A stretch of 64,000 nt of DNA from the NCBI RefSeq assembly GCF_014195685.1, contig NZ_JACICF010000001.1, forward strand, positions 1,311,317 through 1,375,316, in the 5' to 3' direction. Made by a program: the position numbers and the translations under genes. Positions 38,641-49,065 of the stretch are shown here, piece after piece. Numbering within the stretch: the first letter of the stretch is position 1; each line of letters opens with the position of its first letter. The notes beneath the pieces were generated by a model. The model saw only the letters and a program-made list of their open reading frames with translations, was not told where the DNA came from and did not search any database. This stretch comes from Sphingomicrobium lutaoense (lineage in GTDB: Bacteria; Pseudomonadota; Alphaproteobacteria; Sphingomonadales; Sphingomonadaceae).

Positions 38641-39456
38641 TTATTTAAGCGGCAGCGTCCGCTGGCTCGGTGTCCTTGCCGGCAGGTCCTTGCGCCGTTC
38701 GGCAGGATCGGCGGAGCGCGGTTCTTCCATGGGGCGCCAGCCATCGCGGCCAAGCCTTTCGAGCGGGCGGAACTTGGCCTTGTAGGCCATGCGGTCCGAT
38801 CCCTCGACCCAATAACCGAGATAGACATAGGGAAGCCCCGCCCGCTTGGCGCGCAGGATATGGTCGAGGATGATATAGTTGCCGAGGCCCTGGCGCGCGT
38901 CGGGACCGGTATCGAAGAAACTGTAGATCATCGACAGGCCGTCGCCCTGCTGGTCCGACAGGCAAGCCCCGATCAGCTTGCCCGGCTGGCCGTCCTCGCC
39001 TGCAGGCTCGCGATATTCGACCACATAGGTCTGGACCGGCGTCTGCTCGACCATGTCGGCATAATCATGCTCGTCCATCTCGGCCATTCCGCCGCCGGGA
39101 TGACGATGCGCGAGATAGTGCTGGAGAAGCTGATATTGCTCGTCGGTCGTCCAGGGCTTGCAGGCGGTCACCTCGATATCGGCATTGCGGCGAATGAGGC
39201 GGCGCTGCGATCGGGTCGGCGCGAAATCGGCGGTGCGCACGCGCACCGAGACGCAGGCCGAACATTCAACGCAGGACGGCCGGTAGGCGACCGACTGCGA
39301 GCGGCGAAAACCGATCCGGCCCAGAGCTTCGTTGAGTTCGGCGGCATGGCGACCATTGAGCTCGGTAAACACCTTTCGCTCCACCTTCCCCTCGAGATAG
39401 GGACAAGGCGCAGGATTGGTGACGAAGAATTTCGGAAAGCGAAATGGTGCGCTCAC
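38641..39456 (-). CDS. bpt: aspartate/glutamate leucyltransferase (arginyltransferase family)
   Basis: 271-aa Bpt, which attaches Leu from leucyl-tRNA to proteins beginning with Asp or Glu so that the N-end rule pathway (ClpS-ClpAP) can degrade them. Family landmarks: [31 protein letters not shown], the Cys pair [11 protein letters not shown], and [16 protein letters not shown]. Convergent with ctrA. Confidence 0.93.
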   Translation of the reverse strand: MSAPFRFPKFFVTNPAPCPYLEGKVERKVFTELNGRHAAELNEALGRIGFRRSQSVAYRPSCVECSACVSVRVRTADFAPTRSQRRLIRRNADIEVTACKPWTTDEQYQLLQHYLAHRHPGGGMAEMDEHDYADMVEQTPVQTYVVEYREPAGEDGQPGKLIGACLSDQQGDGLSMIYSFFDTGPDARQGLGNYIILDHILRAKRAGLPYVYLGYWVEGSDRMAYKAKFRPLERLGRDGWRPMEEPRSADPAERRKDLPARTPSQRTLPLK

Positions 39457-39521
39457 CGCCGGTCGACTCCTGCCAATTGGTTACCAGTTCCTTAATAGCC
39501 TATGCGGGGTCGAAACGCATT

Positions 39522-39547
39522 TGAAAAGCGGATGGGCCCGCTTTTCA
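39522..39547. terminator. bidirectional hairpin between bpt and ilvA
   Basis: Perfect 10-bp stem TGAAAAGCGG/CCGCTTTTCA with a 6-base loop. A-run and T-run are inside the arms, so on the minus strand it can end ilvA transcripts. The rest of 39457-39605 holds a second small inverted pair, CTGTCC/GGACAG. Confidence 0.6.
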
Positions 39548-39605
39548 GCGTTAATCCGGCTGCCTGTCCCGCTTTCGGACAGCGCAAGGCTCGGCAGGAA
39601 GTCGG

Positions 39606-40823
39606 TCAGTCGCGCATGATGGTGGTGCGTTCGACCTTGAACTCGGCGGCGCGAAGCCGCTCGATCAGCTGGTCGATCGCTTCGCTGTCGCGCGCTTCGC
39701 ATTCCACTTCGATCAGCGAATCCTTGGCGGGCAGCGCGGTGAACACGCGGTGATGGTTGGTCTCGATGATATTGACCCCGCATTCGTGGAAAATGCGGGT
39801 GATCGCCGCCAGCGCGCCCGGACGATCCTGCGCCGCGATGCGCAGCCGCGCGATGCGCCCGCAACGCACCAGTTCGCGGACCAGCACATTGGCGAGCAGA
39901 TGGCTGTCGATATTACCGCCGCACAGAACGGTGCCGACCTTGCGGCCGCGATATTTGTCGGGCTCCTCGAGAATCGCCGCCAGCCCCGCCGCGCCCGCGC
40001 CTTCGACCACGGTCTTCTCGATTCCGACCAGTAGAGCGACGGCATGCTCGATCGCGGCCTCGGGAACGAGGTCGATCCGCTTCACCTTCTCGCGGATGAT
40101 CTCGCGGGTGAGATAGCCCGGGTCCTTGACCGCGATCCCTTCGGCCAGCGTGTCTCCGCCCAGTTCGAGCGCATTGCCTTCGATGACATTCTTCATCGCC
40201 GGAAACATCAGCGCCTCGACCCCGATCATCTCGATATCGGGCCTGATCGCCTTGGCGGCGGTGGCGATCCCGCTCATCAGCCCGCCGCCGCCGATCGGCA
40301 CGACGAGGCAATCGAGGTCGGGCGCGGCCTCGAGCATCTCGAGCGCAATGGTCCCCTGCCCCGCGATCACCTCGGGATCGTCGAAAGGATGGACGAACAC
40401 CAGCCCGCCCTCTTCCTCGAGCGAGCGGGCATGGGCATAGGCATCGTCATAGACCCGCCCGTGCAGGACGACATGCGCGCCATGCTGTTCGGTCTGGACG
40501 ACCTTGATGGTGGGCGTGGGCTCGGGCATCACGATGGTGACCGGGATGCCGAGGCGCGCACCATGATAGGCGACCGCCTGCGCATGATTGCCCGCCGAAG
40601 CCGCGATCACGCCGCGCTTCTTCTCATCATCGGTGAGCTGCAACAGCTTGTTGAGCGCGCCCCGCTCCTTGTAGGCGGCGGTGAACTGGAGATTCTCAAA
40701 CTTGAGCCAGATTTCCGCTCCCGCGATGTCGGAAAGGGTGCGGCTCAGGTTCATGGGCGTCCTGACCACCTGACCCTCGATGCGGGCGGCGGCGGCGCGG
40801 ATATCGTCGATGGTTACGCTCAT
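39606..40823 (-). CDS. ilvA: threonine ammonia-lyase (biosynthetic type, with ACT-like tail)
   Basis: 405-aa PLP enzyme converting threonine to 2-oxobutanoate for isoleucine synthesis. PLP Lys52 in FTAAYKERGALNKLL, the phosphate loop IGGGGLMSG, and SAGNHAQAVAYH. The C-terminal 80 residues form one ACT-like domain (DRPGALAAITRIFHECGVNI). The single short ACT module resembles the TdcB/IlvA2-like form rather than the 514-aa E. coli IlvA, so a catabolic function is possible. Confidence 0.93.
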   Translation of the reverse strand: MSVTIDDIRAAAARIEGQVVRTPMNLSRTLSDIAGAEIWLKFENLQFTAAYKERGALNKLLQLTDDEKKRGVIAASAGNHAQAVAYHGARLGIPVTIVMPEPTPTIKVVQTEQHGAHVVLHGRVYDDAYAHARSLEEEGGLVFVHPFDDPEVIAGQGTIALEMLEAAPDLDCLVVPIGGGGLMSGIATAAKAIRPDIEMIGVEALMFPAMKNVIEGNALELGGDTLAEGIAVKDPGYLTREIIREKVKRIDLVPEAAIEHAVALLVGIEKTVVEGAGAAGLAAILEEPDKYRGRKVGTVLCGGNIDSHLLANVLVRELVRCGRIARLRIAAQDRPGALAAITRIFHECGVNIIETNHHRVFTALPAKDSLIEVECEARDSEAIDQLIERLRAAEFKVERTTIMRD

Positions 40824-40905
40824 AAGGCTTGCGCCTAGCCCTTCCGCATCGCGCCGACAATGCTATGCGGGGCGCAAAGCTCAACTATCGTCCGGGAAGA
40901 TCCTC

Positions 40906-42543
40906 ATGCGTACTCTGCTTGCCACCGTCGCCCTCGTCGCCCTTGCGGCGCCTGCCAGCGCCGACACGCTCTATGATAATGTGAACGGCCTGCGCGCCGA
41001 CGAAGAGGGACGGATCGAACGGTTCGACGCTCTCCTCGTCTCCGACGACGGCAAGGTCGTGCAGCTCGTTGCTCAAGGCGTGGAACGGCCCGAGGCCGAT
41101 TTCGTGCTCGACATGGAAGGGCGCACGATGATGCCGGGCCTCATCGATGCGCATGGCCATGTCATCGGCCTGGGCCTTGCGACCATGCAGCTCGACCTCA
41201 CGGGAACCGCCTCGATTGCCGAGCTTAAGCAGCGGGTCGCCGACTATGCGGCGGCCAACCCCGACCTTCCCTGGATTACCGGTCGTGGCTGGAACCAGGA
41301 ATTGTTCGCCGACGGGCGGATGCCGCGCGCCAGCGACCTCGACGCGGTCGTTCCCGATCGCCCGGTCTGGCTGGGCCGCGTCGACGGCCATGCCGCCATC
41401 GCCAATAGCGCGGCGATGAAAGCCGCGGGCGTCACTGCCGCGTCCACCGTTCCCGAAGGGGGCGAAATGGTGATGGGCGAGGACGGCCAGCCCACCGGCC
41501 TGTTCATCGACACCGCCGAGCAGTTGGTGGCGAAGGCGGTTCCACAGAACGATGCCGCCACGCTCGACCTTGCCTTGGCGGCGGCGCAGCAATTCGCATT
41601 GTCCCATGGCCTCACCGCGGTCGCCGACATGGGTACCGCCGTAGGCGACTGGCACGCGATGCGCCGTGCGGGCGACCGAGGCAGCCTCAAGCTCCGCATC
41701 ATGAGCTATTCGGGCGGGCTCGAGCCCGCGCTGACCATCGCGGGCACCGGCCCCACGCCCTGGCTCTATGACGGCAAGCTGCGGATGGGCGGCATCAAGC
41801 TTTACTCGGACGGCGCGCTCGGTTCACGCGGCGCGCTCCTCAAGCAGCCTTATGAGGATGCTCCGGCCAGCAGCGGCCTACCGGTCACGCCGATGCCGCT
41901 CCTCGAACAGCAGGCGATCACCGGGGCCAGCCGCGGTTTCCAGATGGCGATCCACGCGATCGGCGATGCCGCCAACGACACGGTGATCGGCATTTTCGAA
42001 CGGCTGGGCGGCGGCGACAATGCCCGCCACCGGATCGAGCATGTCCAGATCCTCGACCCTGCCGACCTGCCGCGCATCGCCCGGGCGGGGATCATCGCAT
42101 CGATGCAGCCCGTCCACCAGAGCTCGGACTGGCAGATGGCTGAAAAGCGCCTCGGCCCCGACCGGCTGGGCGCCGCCTATGCCTGGAAATCGATCCTCGA
42201 TTCCGGCGCACGGCTGGCCTTCGGTTCGGACTTTCCGGTCGAACATCCCAACCCCTTTGTCGGGCTGAAGGTCGCCATCAGCCGCGAGGACGCCAAGGGC
42301 CAGCCGCAGGGCGGATGGCTCGCGAACGAAAAATTGAGCTTCGGACAGGCGCTTGCCGCCTTCACCACGGGCGCGGCCCATGCCGGGTTTGCCGAAAAGA
42401 AGTTCGGCAGCCTCGAGGCAGGCCAATATGCCGATTTCATCATCGTCGACCGCGATCCCACGGCAGTCGATGCCGATGCACTGGCCGAAACGCAGGTGCT
42501 CCAGTCCTGGGTCGGCGGACGGAAAGTCTATTCGCGCGACTGA
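40906..42543 (+). CDS. exported YtcJ-like amidohydrolase
   Basis: 545-aa amidohydrolase of the YtcJ/N-substituted formamide deformylase-like group. ATG 40906 gives a clear signal peptide (MRTLLATVALVALAAPASA). Metal-binding HxH-type motif in DAHGHVIGLG, later HAIGDAAND, RIEHVQI and FGSDFPVEHPNP. Probably periplasmic; substrate unknown. Not closely similar to the two amidohydrolases at 28-32 kb. Its last 16 bases overlap the convergent dsbD-like gene. Confidence 0.88.
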   Translation: MRTLLATVALVALAAPASADTLYDNVNGLRADEEGRIERFDALLVSDDGKVVQLVAQGVERPEADFVLDMEGRTMMPGLIDAHGHVIGLGLATMQLDLTGTASIAELKQRVADYAAANPDLPWITGRGWNQELFADGRMPRASDLDAVVPDRPVWLGRVDGHAAIANSAAMKAAGVTAASTVPEGGEMVMGEDGQPTGLFIDTAEQLVAKAVPQNDAATLDLALAAAQQFALSHGLTAVADMGTAVGDWHAMRRAGDRGSLKLRIMSYSGGLEPALTIAGTGPTPWLYDGKLRMGGIKLYSDGALGSRGALLKQPYEDAPASSGLPVTPMPLLEQQAITGASRGFQMAIHAIGDAANDTVIGIFERLGGGDNARHRIEHVQILDPADLPRIARAGIIASMQPVHQSSDWQMAEKRLGPDRLGAAYAWKSILDSGARLAFGSDFPVEHPNPFVGLKVAISREDAKGQPQGGWLANEKLSFGQALAAFTTGAAHAGFAEKKFGSLEAGQYADFIIVDRDPTAVDADALAETQVLQSWVGGRKVYSRD

Positions 42544-44507
42544 GCGCGGCTGATGAGCATGGAGGGCGTGAGGATCTGGGGCAGTTCCTCGGGCTCCTCC
42601 GCTCCCGGCGCATACCAGAGGTAGAGTGGCACCGCCGCGCGTCCCCTTTCCTCGAGGAAGCGGGTGATCGCCGGATCGCCATCGGTCCAGTCGCCGACGA
42701 AGGTGACCACTCCCGCCTCGTCGAACACTTCCTGCACCGCATCGCGCTGAATCGCGCCGGCTTCATTGGCCTTGCAGGTCAGGCACCAGTCGGCGGTGAA
42801 ATAGACGAAGACGGTCTTGCCCTCGTTTCGCGCCTTCGCGACCGCTTCCTCGCTCCAGGCGAGAGTGCCTTCGGGAATGCGGCTTTCGGCGGAGGGCCGA
42901 TCCGGCAGGAGCATCGCGCCGCCTGTCGCCATGGCAAGCCCCGCGACCAGCGCTGCCCAGCCGAGCCAGCGCGCCTTGTTCGACAGCCATAAAAGCAGGC
43001 CGAGCAGCAGCACTGCCGCGACGCCCAGCCAGAGCGCCGTCTCACCGCTCAACCGCCACAGCAGCCACAGCGTCGCGGCCACGGTCGCTGCCATGGGAAT
43101 CGCCAGCCAGCGCTGGAAGCGCGCCATCCACGGACCGGGGCTCGGCAGGCGGCGGCGAAGCGCCGGGACAAAAGCGACCAGCACGAAGGGAAGAGCAAGG
43201 CCAAGCCCGAGCGCGGCAAACACGCCGAGCGCGCCCATGGCAGGAAGAATGAGCGCGGTCCCGAGCGCCGCCCCCAGGAACGGCCCCGCGCAGGGCGTCG
43301 CGACGAAGGCGGCCAGCGCACCGGTGCCGACACTGCCACTGGTACGCACATTACCCGCCAGCACCGGCAGTCGGAACAGCCCCGCAAGATTGAAGGTGAT
43401 CGCCGCGGCCAGAAGCAGCAGGATGAAGATGGTTCGCGGGTCCTGCAGCTGGAAGGCCCAGCCCGCGGCATTGCCTCCCGCGCGGATCGCCAGAAGCAGA
43501 AGGCCCAGCGAAGCGGTCCCGATTACCGCACCGGCCAGATAGCCGAGCGCATCGCGCCGTGCCTCGCGCGGATCGCCGCCCGCGCGCCCGAGGTGCACCG
43601 CCTTCATCGCAAGGATGGGAAAGACGCAGGGCATGAGGTTGAGAAGCATGCCGCCGACCAGCGCCCCCGCGATCGCGATGAGGACAACCGCCAGCCCCGC
43701 TTCGCCGACCGACTTTCCGCCGCCCGGCACGTCGCCCGGCATGGCCGTGAAGGACAGTCCCTGCCCCCCGTCGATGGCAAGCACGCCGCTGACGCTCTCG
43801 GGCACCGCTTCGCCCTTTCGGACCAGGTCGGCCACCAACTGGTCGCCCACGCGCCGGAAGCGGTAGGGCGCGGCATAATCGACCACTCCATTTTCGGCGA
43901 TGAAGATCTCGGGCTTGCCGATTTCGAGGCTGGCGGGCACCGGAATGGCAAGCGACAGGCGATCGCCTTGGGCCTCGAAAGTCGCGGGAGTGGCGATCGG
44001 GCGAGGCAGCTTGCGACGGAACTGGTCGAACTCGGCGCTGCGGTCGGGACCTTCGCCTACCGGAAGAACCAGCGAGAAACTCCCCTTTTCGGGCACGCAG
44101 ACCTTGTCGGTGCAGGCGAGCCAGCGCCCTTCGCCCCGGATCGTCAGGGCGCCCGCAGGCGCTTGGGGCACCCGCAGGGTCGCGAGCAGCGCATGGTCCT
44201 TCTTGTAGACATAGTTCACCAGCCCGAAGGCATCGAAGCGCACGGGCGTCGGATATTGGAAGTCGGAGATCGACGCGCCTTCCGGCAGGGTCCAATCGAC
44301 GCTGAGCGGCAGCCCCGCATCGCCGGGGTTGAGCCAATAGCCATGCCAGCCGGGCTCGGTCTTGAAATGCAGCGCCAGCGTCACTTCGCCGCCTTCAAGA
44401 GGCAGCGGCCCTTCGGCGAGCAGCTGCGGAACGAGATGCGTGTCCTGCGCGGCGGCAGGAAGGGCAGTGAAAAAAGCAGCCAGAATCAGTAGCAGGCGCA
44501 TCAACAT
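42528..44507 (-). CDS. DsbD/ScsB-like thiol:disulfide reductase
   Basis: 659-aa membrane protein. Signal peptide, an N-terminal periplasmic domain (to about residue 270) with the pair WLACTDKVCVPEKG, a membrane domain of about eight helices with Cys in LMPCVFPI and ATPCAGPFLG, and a C-terminal thioredoxin-like domain with WCLTCK. It takes electrons from cytoplasmic thioredoxin to periplasmic partners such as cytochrome c maturation or copper-resistance proteins. Confidence 0.92.
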   Translation of the reverse strand: MLMRLLLILAAFFTALPAAAQDTHLVPQLLAEGPLPLEGGEVTLALHFKTEPGWHGYWLNPGDAGLPLSVDWTLPEGASISDFQYPTPVRFDAFGLVNYVYKKDHALLATLRVPQAPAGALTIRGEGRWLACTDKVCVPEKGSFSLVLPVGEGPDRSAEFDQFRRKLPRPIATPATFEAQGDRLSLAIPVPASLEIGKPEIFIAENGVVDYAAPYRFRRVGDQLVADLVRKGEAVPESVSGVLAIDGGQGLSFTAMPGDVPGGGKSVGEAGLAVVLIAIAGALVGGMLLNLMPCVFPILAMKAVHLGRAGGDPREARRDALGYLAGAVIGTASLGLLLLAIRAGGNAAGWAFQLQDPRTIFILLLLAAAITFNLAGLFRLPVLAGNVRTSGSVGTGALAAFVATPCAGPFLGAALGTALILPAMGALGVFAALGLGLALPFVLVAFVPALRRRLPSPGPWMARFQRWLAIPMAATVAATLWLLWRLSGETALWLGVAAVLLLGLLLWLSNKARWLGWAALVAGLAMATGGAMLLPDRPSAESRIPEGTLAWSEEAVAKARNEGKTVFVYFTADWCLTCKANEAGAIQRDAVQEVFDEAGVVTFVGDWTDGDPAITRFLEERGRAAVPLYLWYAPGAEEPEELPQILTPSMLISRAQSRE

Positions 44508-44516
44508 GCCGCGCCC

Positions 44517-47138
44517 CTAGCTTGCCGCGGCCCCATCGTCGAGATTGGCGCGCAGCATCTCGCGGGCTTCCTCGACCTCGACGCCGCACCGCCGCGCATA
44601 ATCAGCCAGCTGGTCTTCCCCGATCCGCGCCACCCCGAAATAGCGCGCCTGTGGATGCGCAAGATAGAAGCCGCTCACCGCGCTGGCAGGCCACATCGCG
44701 AAGGTCTCGGTCAATTCGATGCCCGCAGGATCACCGCCGAGTAGCTCGAACAGCAGTGGCTTGAGGCTATGATCGGGACAGGCCGGATAGCCCGGCGCCG
44801 GCCGGATCCCCTGATATTTCTCCGCGATCAACTGCTCGTTGGTCAGATGCTCCTCGGGCGCATAACCCCACAATCGGGTGCGCACATGGGCGTGCAGCCG
44901 CTCGGCAAAGGCTTCGGCCAGCCGGTCGGCGAGCGCCTTCAAGAGGATCGCCTGGTAATCATCGCCCTGGCTCTCGAAGGCACGGGCCTTCTCGGCGGCT
45001 CCGTGGATTGCCACCGCGAAGCCGCCGAGATGGTCGTCCTTTTCGGCGATGAAATCGGCGAGGCAGTCATTGCTACGTCCTTCGCGCTTCTTCACCTGCT
45101 GGCGCAGCATGGGCAAACGCGTCCCGTCCGCGATGATATCGTCGCCATCGCGATGCGCGGGCCAGATCGCGGCGACGCCGCGCGCAGTCAGCCATTCCTC
45201 TTCGATCAACCGGTCGAGCATCGCCTGCGCATCGGAATGGAGCTCGCGCGCGCTTGCCCCTACCACCACGTCCTCGAGGATGGCGGGATAGGTGCCGTGC
45301 AATTCCCAGCTGCGGAAGAAAGGTGTCCAGTCGATGAAGCGCCGCAGATCGCCGAGCGGCCAACGGTCGAACCGATGCGGACCCGCTTCGCGCGGCGGCG
45401 GAGCCTTGTCCGCTTCGTCGATCGGCGCCGCATTCGAACGCGCTTCGGAAAGAGGGAGGAGCGGGCTCTTGCCGCGCTTTGCCCGCCCTTCGCGGATCGC
45501 CGCATATTCCTCGCCCACCTCGCTGGCGAAAGGCGCACGCTCGTCCCCCATCAGCTTTCCCGCCACCCCGACCGCGCGGCTGGCATCGTTCACATGCACG
45601 ACCGGACCCGAATATTCGGGCGCGATCTTGAGCGCGGTATGCACCCGGCTGGTGGTCGCGCCGCCGATCAGCAAGGGGATCGACAGGCCCTCGCGTTCCA
45701 TTTCGCTCGCATTGGCGACCATTTCATCGAGGCTGGGCGTGATGAGGCCCGACAGGCCGATCATGTCGGCATCATGCCGTTTCGCCGCGGCCAGGATGTC
45801 GGGCCAGCCGACCATCACCCCGAGGTCGATAATCTCATAGCCATTACATTGCAGCACCACGCCGACGATATTCTTGCCGATGTCGTGCACATCGCCTTTC
45901 ACCGTCGCCATCACGATCCGCCCCTTGCCCGAGCGCGCGCCGCCATCGCTTTCGGCCTCGATATGTGGAAGAAGCTGGGCGACCGCTTTCTTCATCACCC
46001 GCGCCGATTTCACCACCTGCGGCAGGAACATCTGGCCCGAGCCGAAAAGGTCGCCGACGCGGTTCATCCCGTCCATCAGCGGCCCCTCGATGACCAGGAT
46101 CGCGCGCCCCATCGCCTGCCGCGCTTCCTCGACATCTTCGACGACATGGCGGTCGATGCCTCGGACGAGCGCATGGGTCAGCCGCTCGCCCACCGGCGCA
46201 TCGCGCCACGCCTCGTCCTGTCCCTCCTCCTTGGTGCCACTGCCGGCGCTTTCCTGCGCCAGGCCCACGAGCCGCTCGGTCGCCCCGGAATCGCGGTCGA
46301 AAATCACCGCCTCGCACGCATTGCGGAGCTGGGGGTCGATCTCGTCATAGACGTCGAGCTGCCCGGCATTGACAATCGCCATGTCCAGCCCGGCGGGAAT
46401 GGCATGATAGAGAAAGACGCTGTGCAACGCGCGGCGCACCACTTCATTGCCGCGGAAGGAGAAACTCAAGTTGGAGAGCCCGCCCGACAGATGCGCCCCG
46501 GGGCAGAGCTTTTTCAGATCGCGGCACGCATCGATGAAATCGACCGCATAGCGGCGATGCTCGTCGATCCCGGTTGCCACCGCGAAGATATTGGGATCGA
46601 AGATGATGTCCTCGGCCGGAAATCCGTCCCCGGTCAAAAGCCGATAGGCCCGCTGGCAGATTTCCACCTTGCGCGCCCGGGTGTCGGCCTGTCCTTTCTC
46701 ATCGAAGGCCATGACCACCACCGCCGCGCCATGGTTCCGCACCTTGCGCGCCAGGTCGAGGAAAGCCTCCTCCCCTTCCTTGAGGCTGATCGAATTGACG
46801 ATCGGCTTGCCCGGCACGACCTTCAGCCCGGCCTCGATCACCGACCAGCGTGAACTGTCGATCATCACCGGCACGGCGGCGATGTCGGGTTCGGCGGCGA
46901 TGCGCTTGAGGAAGATGGTCATTGCCTGCTCGCTGTCGAGCAGCGCTTCGTCCATATTCACGTCGATGATCTGCGCGCCATTGGCGACCTGCGTCCGGGC
47001 GACTTCCACCGCAGCATCATAATCACCCTGGCTGATCAACTTTCGAAAACGTGCCGAGCCCGTGACATTGGTGCGCTCGCCGATCATCACGAAGCGGCTC
47101 GCGACCTGGTCGGCGGCAGGCGGGTCGATCCGGCTCAT
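44517..47138 (-). CDS. metH: methionine synthase, cobalamin-dependent, C-terminal part
   Basis: 873-aa part of MetH carrying, in order, the methyltetrahydrofolate-binding domain ([13 protein letters not shown] near the start, [13 protein letters not shown]), the cobalamin cap and binding domains ([12 protein letters not shown] with the axial His), and the activation domain ([13 protein letters not shown] for SAM binding). The homocysteine-binding domain is a separate upstream gene, overlapping by ATGA. Together they transfer methyl from folate to homocysteine. Confidence 0.95.
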   Translation of the reverse strand: MSRIDPPAADQVASRFVMIGERTNVTGSARFRKLISQGDYDAAVEVARTQVANGAQIIDVNMDEALLDSEQAMTIFLKRIAAEPDIAAVPVMIDSSRWSVIEAGLKVVPGKPIVNSISLKEGEEAFLDLARKVRNHGAAVVVMAFDEKGQADTRARKVEICQRAYRLLTGDGFPAEDIIFDPNIFAVATGIDEHRRYAVDFIDACRDLKKLCPGAHLSGGLSNLSFSFRGNEVVRRALHSVFLYHAIPAGLDMAIVNAGQLDVYDEIDPQLRNACEAVIFDRDSGATERLVGLAQESAGSGTKEEGQDEAWRDAPVGERLTHALVRGIDRHVVEDVEEARQAMGRAILVIEGPLMDGMNRVGDLFGSGQMFLPQVVKSARVMKKAVAQLLPHIEAESDGGARSGKGRIVMATVKGDVHDIGKNIVGVVLQCNGYEIIDLGVMVGWPDILAAAKRHDADMIGLSGLITPSLDEMVANASEMEREGLSIPLLIGGATTSRVHTALKIAPEYSGPVVHVNDASRAVGVAGKLMGDERAPFASEVGEEYAAIREGRAKRGKSPLLPLSEARSNAAPIDEADKAPPPREAGPHRFDRWPLGDLRRFIDWTPFFRSWELHGTYPAILEDVVVGASARELHSDAQAMLDRLIEEEWLTARGVAAIWPAHRDGDDIIADGTRLPMLRQQVKKREGRSNDCLADFIAEKDDHLGGFAVAIHGAAEKARAFESQGDDYQAILLKALADRLAEAFAERLHAHVRTRLWGYAPEEHLTNEQLIAEKYQGIRPAPGYPACPDHSLKPLLFELLGGDPAGIELTETFAMWPASAVSGFYLAHPQARYFGVARIGEDQLADYARRCGVEVEEAREMLRANLDDGAAAS

Positions 47139-48178
47139 GACGCCACCCGAAGCGGCGATTGCCCTGCGAGCCACAATGCGGGGTCGGCAGGCCGCGGCTC
47201 GCGGGGACGGGCCTTTCCGGCCACCTCGGCGATCGCCGCGATATGTTCGGCGGTCGTCCCGCAACAGCCCCCCACGACATTGACCAGCCCTTCGTCGAGC
47301 CATTCGGCGACCTGTGCGGCGGTCTGTTCGGGGCCTTCCTCATATTCGCCCAGATCATTGGGAAGCCCGGCATTGGCATAGGCCATGACAAGCCCCGACG
47401 CCCGGCCGCTCAAGGCCTTGAGATGCGGGCGAAGCGCATGAGCGCCGAAGCTGCAGTTGAGCCCGATGGTCAAGGGCTCGGCATGGGCGACCATCGCCCA
47501 GAATGCCTCGACCGTATGGCCCGACAGGTTGCGCCCCGACAGGTCAGTGAGCGTCATCGACAGCATCATCGGCAGCGACCCGCCCAGCTTTTCCTCGACT
47601 TCGCGCACCGCCACGATCGCCGCCTTGGCGTTGAGCGTGTCGAAGATCGTCTCGATGAGGATGAAATCCACTCCGCCTTGGGCGAGCGCCTCGACCTGCT
47701 CGGCATAGACTGCGACCAGCTCGTCGAAGTCGATCTCGCGATAGGCGGGATCGGATACGTCGGGGGAAAGCGACAGGGTCTTGTTGGTCGGCCCGACCGC
47801 TCCCGCGACGAAGCGGGGCGCATCGGCGCTGGAGAATTCGTCGGCGATGCGCCGCGTGATCGCCGCCGCGGAGCGGTTGACGTCGCCCACCAGGTGACCC
47901 GCGCCATAATCGGCCTGGCTGATCGCATTGGCGTTGAAGCTGTTGGTGGCAAGGACATGCGCTCCGGCTTCGGCAAAGCCGCGACAGATCTGCTCGACCG
48001 CTTCGGGGGCGGTGAGGTTGAGAAGGTCGTTATTGCCCTGCTGCGGCCCGTTGGTCGCGACGTCGCCCGCGAAATCCGCTTCGCCCAACCCCAGTGACTG
48101 GATCGCGGTGCCATAGGCGCCGTCCTTCACCAACACCCGCCGCGCGGCCATGTCGCGGAAGCGTCGGGCGGCGCTCAC
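47135..48178 (-). CDS. methionine synthase, homocysteine-binding part
   Basis: 347-aa homocysteine S-methyltransferase domain equal to the first module of MetH. Zinc ligands in GLNCSFGAH and [22 protein letters not shown] and [16 protein letters not shown] begin and follow the barrel. GTG 48178 overlaps the metF stop; ATG 48151 is an alternative start nine codons on. It must work in trans with the downstream gene. Confidence 0.92.
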   Translation of the reverse strand: MSAARRFRDMAARRVLVKDGAYGTAIQSLGLGEADFAGDVATNGPQQGNNDLLNLTAPEAVEQICRGFAEAGAHVLATNSFNANAISQADYGAGHLVGDVNRSAAAITRRIADEFSSADAPRFVAGAVGPTNKTLSLSPDVSDPAYREIDFDELVAVYAEQVEALAQGGVDFILIETIFDTLNAKAAIVAVREVEEKLGGSLPMMLSMTLTDLSGRNLSGHTVEAFWAMVAHAEPLTIGLNCSFGAHALRPHLKALSGRASGLVMAYANAGLPNDLGEYEEGPEQTAAQVAEWLDEGLVNVVGGCCGTTAEHIAAIAEVAGKARPREPRPADPALWLAGQSPLRVAS

Positions 48179-49065
48179 CCCTTGACCCCCAGCATATGGC
48201 AGATGGTCCAGCTGAGGCTCGCCCGGTTGAGCGTGTAGAAATGGAAATGGCGCACCCCGCCCGCATAGAGTCGCCCGCACATCTCGGTCGCCACCGTCGC
48301 CGCGACCAGCCGCCGCGCATCGGGAAGCGCATCGAGCCCCTCGAACTTTTGGTCGAGCCAGTCGGGAATGGCCGACCCGCATTTGCGCGCGAATTCGCGC
48401 GTCCGTTCGACATTGGTAACGGGCAGGACGCCGGGCACCAGCTCGATGTTGCGGCCCCTCGCCGCCAGCGCATCGCGCAGCCGGAAGAAGGCATCGGCGG
48501 AAAAGAAGAATTGCGTGATTGCCCGCTCGGCCCCCGCGTCGATCTTGCGCAGCAGGTGATCGAGGTCGGCATCGGCGCTGCGCGCTTCGGGATGGCCTTC
48601 GGGATAGGCGGCGACCGAAATGTCGAAATCGGCCACTTCCTTGAGGCCCGCGACCAGTTCGGCGGCATTGGCATAGCCGTCGGGATGCGCGCTGAACGGC
48701 TGGCCATCAGGCGGATCGCCGCGCAGCGCGACGATATGGCGCACCCCCGCATCCCAATAGTCGCGCGCGACTTCCTGCACTTCCTCGCGGCTGGCATCGA
48801 CGCAGGTGAGATGCGCGGCAGGCGTGAGGTCGGTTTCCTCGAGGATGCGCTTGACGGTCGAATGGGTACGCTCGCGGGTGGAGCCGCCCGCACCATAGGT
48901 GACCGACACGAAACGCGGCTCGAGCGGCGCCAGCCTGCCGATCGACTGCCACAGCCGCTCCTGCATCGCTTCGCTGCGCGGCGGGAAGAATTCGAAGCTC
49001 ACGTCGATGTCGCCATGGCAGCGCTCGAACAAGGGCGCGGGTGCGGGCGTGGAAGTAAGATTCAT
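48175..49065 (-). CDS. metF: 5,10-methylenetetrahydrofolate reductase
   Basis: 296-aa FAD enzyme producing methyl-THF for MetH. VSFEFFPPRSEAM at the N-terminus, SVTYGAGGSTRERT for folate/FAD and ALRGDPP, ending VRHFHFYTLNRA. It overlaps the upstream regulator gene and downstream metH part by four bases each, a tightly coupled methionine operon. Confidence 0.97.
   Translation of the reverse strand: MNLTSTPAPAPLFERCHGDIDVSFEFFPPRSEAMQERLWQSIGRLAPLEPRFVSVTYGAGGSTRERTHSTVKRILEETDLTPAAHLTCVDASREEVQEVARDYWDAGVRHIVALRGDPPDGQPFSAHPDGYANAAELVAGLKEVADFDISVAAYPEGHPEARSADADLDHLLRKIDAGAERAITQFFFSADAFFRLRDALAARGRNIELVPGVLPVTNVERTREFARKCGSAIPDWLDQKFEGLDALPDARRLVAATVATEMCGRLYAGGVRHFHFYTLNRASLSWTICHMLGVKG

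Noticed and set aside
44769-46853. 694-codon plus-strand frame
   Set aside because: Antisense shadow of the metH C-terminal gene; no ribosome site and low-complexity translation.
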